Shown here: in pieces, positions 59,835 to 64,000 of the stretch
Layout: the number at the start of each line of letters is the position of its first letter
Numbering within the stretch: position 1 is the stretch's first letter
Assembly: GCF_002149965.1 (NCBI RefSeq)
Contig: NZ_MSQB01000019.1
Coordinates: forward strand, 1 to 64,000
Length of the DNA stretch: 64,000 bases
Source: Novosphingobium panipatense
GTDB lineage: Bacteria > Pseudomonadota > Alphaproteobacteria > Sphingomonadales > Sphingomonadaceae
Reading direction: 5' to 3'
Made by a program: the position numbers and the translations under genes
Notes under the pieces: model-generated
What the model was told of the DNA's origin: nothing
The model's database searches: none
Seen by the model: the letters and a program-made list of their open reading frames with translations, nothing else

Positions 59835-61361
59835 ATGACCGAATTCCGTTCCATCGTGGCCGAAACCGGCGAGCCCCAGGGCGAACCGCTGGCCGTGAAC
59901 GGCCCTGCCGATGTCGCCGCCGCCTGCGCCGCAGCGGCTGCCGCATTCGATACCTATCGTGCCACCGACCGTGAAACCCGCGCCGCGTTCCTCGAACGAA
60001 TCGCGGACGAGATCATGGCCATCGGTGATTCGCTGATCGAAGCCTACATCGCCGAGAGCGGCCTGCCCCGCGGTCGCGGCGAGGGCGAGCGTGGCCGTAC
60101 CGTCGGCCAGCTGCGCCTCTTCGCGGACGTCGTCCGCAAGGGTCAGTGGCAGCAGCTGCGCATCGATCCGGCCATGCCGGACCGCGCTCCGCTGCCCCGT
60201 CCCGACCTGCGCCTGCGCATGATCCCGGTCGGTCCGGTCGCCGTGTTCGGCGCCTCGAACTTCCCGCTGGCCTTCTCGACTGCCGGTGGTGACACCGCTT
60301 CGGCACTTGCCGCCGGTTGCCCGGTCGTGGTCAAGGGCCACCCCGCCCACCCGATCACCGGCAGCCTGATTGCCGCCGCGATCACCAAGGCGGTCAAGGA
60401 TGCCGGCCTTCCCGAAGGCGTGTTCCAGCATCTGGTCGGCCCGTCGAACGAACTCGGCGCCGCGCTGGTCCAGGATCCGCGCATCATGGCGGTCGGCTTC
60501 ACCGGCTCGCGCGGTGGCGGTCTTGCCCTCGCCAAGCTGGCCCAGGCCCGCGAAGTGCCGATCCCGGTCTATGCCGAAATGTCGAGCATCAACCCGGTCC
60601 TGCTGCTTCCCGAAGCGCTCAAGGCCCGCGGCGAAGCCCTCGGCACCGCTTTCGTCGGTTCGCTGACGATGGGCGCAGGCCAGTTCTGCACCAACCCCGG
60701 CCTGATCCTGGCCGTCGAAGGTGAAGGTCTGGACGCCTTCGTCGCTGCCGCCACCGGCGGCGTTTCGGAAGCCAAGTCGCAGACCATGCTGACCACCGGC
60801 ATCGCCGCCGCTTATGCCAAGGGCGTGGAAGCGCTTGAAGGCAACGCGGGCGTCGAGACGCTGGCAAAGGGCGAAGAAGGCAGCAAGACCACCGGCGGTG
60901 CGATCCTGTTCCAGACCACGGCCGCGCAGTTCCTGGCGGACAAGGCCATCGGCCACGAAGTGTTCGGCGCTGCCTCGATCGTCGTGCGCTGCAAGGATGA
61001 AGCCGAACTCGCCGGCCTGCTCGAAGGCCTGGAAGGCCAGCTGACCGCCACCCTGCACATGGACGCTGCCGACGAAGCCGCTGCTTCGCGCCTGCTGCCC
61101 GTGCTGGAGCGCAAGGTCGGCCGCATCCTCGTCAACGGCTGGCCCACCGGCGTCGAAGTGTGCCACGCGATGGTCCACGGCGGCCCGTTCCCCTCGACCT
61201 CCGATCCGCGCACCACGTCGGTCGGCAGCATGGCGATCGACCGCTTCCTGCGTCCGGTCAGCTACCAGAACTTCGCACAGGGCCTGCTTCCGGCAGAACT
61301 GCGTGACGCAGCCTTCGGTGACGGCGCTCCCCGCCTGATCGACGGCGCGCTTACCCTCTAA
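59835..61361 (+). CDS. alpha-ketoglutarate semialdehyde dehydrogenase
   Basis: 508 aa NAD(P)-dependent aldehyde dehydrogenase. PVAVFGASNFPLAFSTAGGDTASALAAGCPVVVKGHPAHP is the KGSADH subfamily signature, with general-base Glu in YAEMSSINP and nucleophile Cys in GAGQFCTNPG. Oxidises 2,5-dioxopentanoate to 2-oxoglutarate, last step of the pathway. Starts MTEFRSIVAETG behind GGGAGA. Confidence 0.93.
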   Translation: MTEFRSIVAETGEPQGEPLAVNGPADVAAACAAAAAAFDTYRATDRETRAAFLERIADEIMAIGDSLIEAYIAESGLPRGRGEGERGRTVGQLRLFADVVRKGQWQQLRIDPAMPDRAPLPRPDLRLRMIPVGPVAVFGASNFPLAFSTAGGDTASALAAGCPVVVKGHPAHPITGSLIAAAITKAVKDAGLPEGVFQHLVGPSNELGAALVQDPRIMAVGFTGSRGGGLALAKLAQAREVPIPVYAEMSSINPVLLLPEALKARGEALGTAFVGSLTMGAGQFCTNPGLILAVEGEGLDAFVAAATGGVSEAKSQTMLTTGIAAAYAKGVEALEGNAGVETLAKGEEGSKTTGGAILFQTTAAQFLADKAIGHEVFGAASIVVRCKDEAELAGLLEGLEGQLTATLHMDAADEAAASRLLPVLERKVGRILVNGWPTGVEVCHAMVHGGPFPSTSDPRTTSVGSMAIDRFLRPVSYQNFAQGLLPAELRDAAFGDGAPRLIDGALTL

Positions 61362-61378
61362 CCAGTCCAACCCAATCC

Positions 61379-61412
61379 CCGCGGCGCGCTCCCCCAAGAA
61401 GGCGCGCCGCGG
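61379..61412 (+). promoter_or_regulatory. intercistronic hairpin
   Basis: CCGCGGCGCGC/GCGCGCCGCGG, 11-bp perfect stem, 12-nt loop, no T tract. Between the semialdehyde dehydrogenase and AraD1-like genes; probably stabilises or attenuates the polycistronic RNA. Confidence 0.55.
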
Positions 61413-61442
61413 TTAGGGCCAAGTCCCTTCCGGGAGAGATCC

Positions 61443-62447
61443 ATGACCTACCTTCGCCTGCTCCAGCATCGCGCGCCGAACGGCGTGCGCTCCGTCATCC
61501 TTGCCGAGGGCGATGCCGCCCACTTCCTTCAGGGCGTCACCACCACCCGCGAACTCGCGCTGCGCGCCATTGCCGAAGGTGTGACGCTGGCCGAGGCCGC
61601 CAAGGCTTGCGCTGCGGGCGTAGCGGTCGACATCGCGGCCGAATTCGCGGCCGGCACCCTGCTGGCCCCGATCGACCATGACGATTCGGCCCACTTGCTG
61701 ATGACCGGCACCGGCCTGACGCACCTCGGTTCGGCTGAAGGCCGCAACAAGATGCACGCCGCCGCCGCCTCGGGTGAGCACGTCACCGATTCCATGCGCA
61801 TGTTCCTTGAGGGCCTCGAAGGCGGCAAGCCCGCCGCAGGCACCGAAGGCCAGCAGCCGGAGTGGTTCTACAAGGGCGACGGCCAGCTGCTCGTCGGCCC
61901 CGGCGAAGCGCTCACGATGCCTTCCTTCGCCAAGGACGGCGGCGAAGAGCCCGAACTGGCGGGTATCTACCTCGTCGGCGAGGACGGCACCGTCTTCCGC
62001 CTCGGCCTCGCGCTCGCCAACGAGTTCTCGGACCATGTGACCGAGCGTCACAACTACCTCTGGCTCGCCCACTCGAAGCTGCGTCAGGCCGCGCTCGGCC
62101 CGGAACTGCTGCTCGGCACCCCGCCGGAGAAGATCGAAGGCACCAGCAAGATCGTCCGCGGCGGCGAAACCATCTGGGAAAAGCCCTTCCTCTCGGGCGA
62201 GGCGAACATGTCGCATACCTTCGCCAACCTTGAGCACCACCACTTCAAGTACGACCTGTTCCGCCGCGCCGGTGACGTGCATGTCCACTTCTTCGGCACC
62301 GCTACGCTCTCGTTCAGCGACGGTGTGACCACGCAGGAAGGCGACGTGTTCGAGATCTCGGCCGCGCCCTTCACGCTGCCGGTTTCCAACCCGCTCGCCC
62401 GCGCTGCCGCTCCGGCCGCGCCGACCACCACCGTGAAGGCGCTCTAA
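61443..62447 (+). CDS. AraD1-family 2-keto-3-deoxypentonate dehydratase
   Basis: 334 aa, fumarylacetoacetate-hydrolase fold. Typical AraD1 pieces: EWFYKGDGQLLVGPGEAL, LALANEFSDHVTERHNYLWLAHSKLRQAALGPELLLG and HVHFFGTATLSFSDGVTTQEGDVFEI. Converts 2-keto-3-deoxy-L-arabinonate to 2,5-dioxopentanoate. ATG follows GGGAGAGATCC. Confidence 0.88.
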   Translation: MTYLRLLQHRAPNGVRSVILAEGDAAHFLQGVTTTRELALRAIAEGVTLAEAAKACAAGVAVDIAAEFAAGTLLAPIDHDDSAHLLMTGTGLTHLGSAEGRNKMHAAAASGEHVTDSMRMFLEGLEGGKPAAGTEGQQPEWFYKGDGQLLVGPGEALTMPSFAKDGGEEPELAGIYLVGEDGTVFRLGLALANEFSDHVTERHNYLWLAHSKLRQAALGPELLLGTPPEKIEGTSKIVRGGETIWEKPFLSGEANMSHTFANLEHHHFKYDLFRRAGDVHVHFFGTATLSFSDGVTTQEGDVFEISAAPFTLPVSNPLARAAAPAAPTTTVKAL

Positions 62448-62450
62448 GCC

Positions 62451-63377
62451 ATGGATCCGATCCGCATCGCCATCGTCGGCGTGGGCAAGATCGCCCGCGA
62501 CCAGCACATCCCCGCGATCGAGGGCAACCCGAACTTCAGCATTGGCGCCACGGTCAGCCCGAATCATCGCGGCCCTGAAGGCATCCCGCACTTCAACAGC
62601 CTTGAAGAGCTGATCGAGAGCGGCCCGGCGATCGACGCTGTGGCGCTCTGCACCCCGCCGCAGGTGCGCTACGACCTTGCCGCGCTGGCGCTGTCAAAGG
62701 GCATGCACGTGTTCCTCGAAAAGCCGCCGGGTGCCACCCTGGCCGAAGTGGCCGCGCTGGAAAGCCGCGCCGAGAAAGTGGGCGTCACCCTGTTCGCTTC
62801 GTGGCACTCGCGCTACGCCGCCGGTGTCGCGCCTGCCCGCGCCTGGTTGGCGGAGCGCACCATCCTCAGCGCCAAGATCGTTTGGCGCGAGGACGTGCGC
62901 GTCTGGCATCCGGGGCAGGACTGGATCTGGGAGCCGGGCGGCCTTGGCGTGTTCGATCCGGGCATCAACGCCCTCTCGATCGCCACGCACATCATGCCGC
63001 GCCCGTTCTTCCTCAAGGAAGCGACGCTCAGCCTGCCCGCCAACCGCGCGGCGCCGATCGCCGCCGATATCGAGTTCCGCGATACCGCCGGAGCCGAAAT
63101 CCACATGGACCTCGACTGGCGCCAGACCGGCCCGCAGTCGTGGGACATCATCGTCGAGACCGATGCGGGCACGCTGAAGCTCTCGAACGGCGGCGCCGTG
63201 CTCACCCTGCCCACCGGCACCGAGCACAATGAAGACCTAGAATATCCGGGTCTCTACTCGCGCTTCGCCAACCTGATCCGCGGCGGCCGCAGCGACGTCG
63301 ACATCGCCCCGCTGCGCCTCGTCGCCGACGCATTCCTGCGCGGCAAGCGCGACCTCGTCGAAGAATTCCACGACTGA
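62451..63377 (+). CDS. Gfo/Idh/MocA oxidoreductase, L-arabinose 1-dehydrogenase type
   Basis: 308 aa. Rossmann start IAIVGVGKIARDQHIPAIEGNP, EKPPGATLAEV with the catalytic Lys, and DVRVWHPGQDWIWEPGGLGVFDPGINALSI, which matches D-galactose/L-arabinose 1-dehydrogenases. First pathway step to the lactone. Three bp after the AraD1-like gene. Confidence 0.88.
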   Translation: MDPIRIAIVGVGKIARDQHIPAIEGNPNFSIGATVSPNHRGPEGIPHFNSLEELIESGPAIDAVALCTPPQVRYDLAALALSKGMHVFLEKPPGATLAEVAALESRAEKVGVTLFASWHSRYAAGVAPARAWLAERTILSAKIVWREDVRVWHPGQDWIWEPGGLGVFDPGINALSIATHIMPRPFFLKEATLSLPANRAAPIAADIEFRDTAGAEIHMDLDWRQTGPQSWDIIVETDAGTLKLSNGGAVLTLPTGTEHNEDLEYPGLYSRFANLIRGGRSDVDIAPLRLVADAFLRGKRDLVEEFHD

Positions 63378-63399
63378 TATCCCAGGGAGGGGACTGAAA

Positions 63400-64000
63400 A
63401 TGTTGAAGGCGCTTCGCCTGACCACTGCTGCCGTCCTGTTGAGCGCCACCACGCTCGCAGGCACGGCTCAGGCTGACACCAACGGCCAGCCGACCACCGC
63501 GACGATCGAAGCCGACAAGCCCGGCCCGGTCTACCACAAGGAAGTCTTCACCCAGTTCGCCGAGCACCTCGGCACGGGAATCTACGGCGGCCTGTGGGTC
63601 GGCAAGAACAGCAAGATCCCGAACACCAACGGCTTCCGCAACGACGTCGTCAGCGCGCTCAAGGACCTCGCGGTCCCGGTGATCCGCTGGCCGGGCGGCT
63701 GCTTCGCCGACGAATACAACTGGCGCGAAGGCATCGGCCCGCAGAACAAGCGGCCAGTCAAGATCAACACCCATTGGGGCGGCGTGACCGAGCCGAACAC
63801 CGTGGGCACGCACGAATTCTTCGAACTGATCCGCCAGGTGGGCGCGGAAGCCTATGTCGCCGGCAACGTCGGCAACGGCACGCCCCGCGAAATGGCCGAG
63901 TGGGTTGAATACATGACCTCGCCCGCCGGCTCGCTGGCGGACGAACGCGCCCGCAACGGCCACAAGGAGCCCTGGAAGGTTGCCTACTTCGGCGTCGGCA
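63400..64000 (+). CDS. GH51 alpha-L-arabinofuranosidase, partial
   Basis: First 200 codons; the gene runs off the window. Signal peptide (MLKALRLTTAAVLLSATTLAGTAQA) then GH51 start: FAEHLGTGIYGGLWVGKNSKIPNTNGFRNDVVSALKDL, IRWPGGCFADEYNW and GNVGNGTPREMAEWVEYM; the acid/base Glu region is beyond or near the end of the visible part. Releases L-arabinose from arabinan or arabinoxylan outside the cytoplasm. Behind GGGAGGGGA, 23 bp after the dehydrogenase gene. Confidence 0.9.
   Translation, partial: MLKALRLTTAAVLLSATTLAGTAQADTNGQPTTATIEADKPGPVYHKEVFTQFAEHLGTGIYGGLWVGKNSKIPNTNGFRNDVVSALKDLAVPVIRWPGGCFADEYNWREGIGPQNKRPVKINTHWGGVTEPNTVGTHEFFELIRQVGAEAYVAGNVGNGTPREMAEWVEYMTSPAGSLADERARNGHKEPWKVAYFGVG

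Noticed and set aside
1..64000. CRISPR arrays, rRNA genes, prophage structural genes or transposase genes
   Set aside because: None seen; regularly spaced direct repeats with unique spacers are absent and the only recombinase is the integrase at 2.3-3.6 kb.

Overview
The window comes from a high-GC Gram-negative alphaproteobacterium, most likely a sphingomonad of the Novosphingobium type. The evidence is the flagellar gene order, the CTGAGC-TGTCGAAG and CATCCTGAA-CAGGATCCAT palindromic repeats, a DUF2490 outer-membrane protein, and a non-phosphorylative L-arabinose pathway. This assignment is inference from gene content, not a database match.

Region 1-3.9 kb is a small, AT-richer integrated segment at a tRNA-Thr(CGT) gene. 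It carries a tyrosine integrase and a two-gene cassette (a DEDDh exonuclease coupled to a nucleotidyltransferase). It is bounded by a 129-bp perfect repeat that contains the tRNA 3' end, but the two copies are INVERTED. Region 4-15.6 kb is metabolic: an operon of flavin (LLM) oxidoreductase, sulfotransferase, sugar-phosphate isomerase-like and DUF1214 genes read away from a divergent LuxR-type regulator, then two SDRs, a 425-bp hairpin-rich gap with a strong predicted RNA fold, a PLP aminotransferase, a frameshifted secreted protein and an alpha/beta hydrolase.

Region 15.6-53.4 kb is a nearly complete single flagellar locus. Reading leftwards from a sigma-54 activator at 31.7 kb come fliE-F-G-H-I-J-K-L-M-N-O-P-Q-R, flhB, fliD and fliS, ending at an atypical response regulator. 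Rightwards lies the flagellin gene behind a -24/-12 promoter, then DUF2490, ahpF/ahpC and a lipoprotein. Leftwards again from a near-consensus sigma-54 promoter at 46.98 kb run flgB-C-D-E-F-G-H-I-J-K-L and motA-motB. Divergently from that site run a truncated MotA/MotB-like pair, flgA, flgM, flgN, a lytic transglycosylase, flhA and fliA. FliM lacks the usual CheY-binding N-terminus and no chemotaxis or flhF/flhG gene is present. fliK is split by a 1-nt shift in a C-run. REP-type repeats have entered the coding sequences of flgH (signal-peptide end) and flgJ (C-terminus).

Region 53.4-64 kb is an L-arabinose/arabinan catabolic regulon: secreted GH51 arabinofuranosidase (cut by the window end), aldose 1-epimerase, MFS sugar permease, arabinose dehydrogenase, lactonase, aldonate dehydratase, 2-keto-3-deoxypentonate dehydratase and alpha-ketoglutarate semialdehyde dehydrogenase, leading to 2-oxoglutarate. 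A FadR-type GntR regulator is embedded, and GTC-G-GAC-like palindromes sit before three transcription units.
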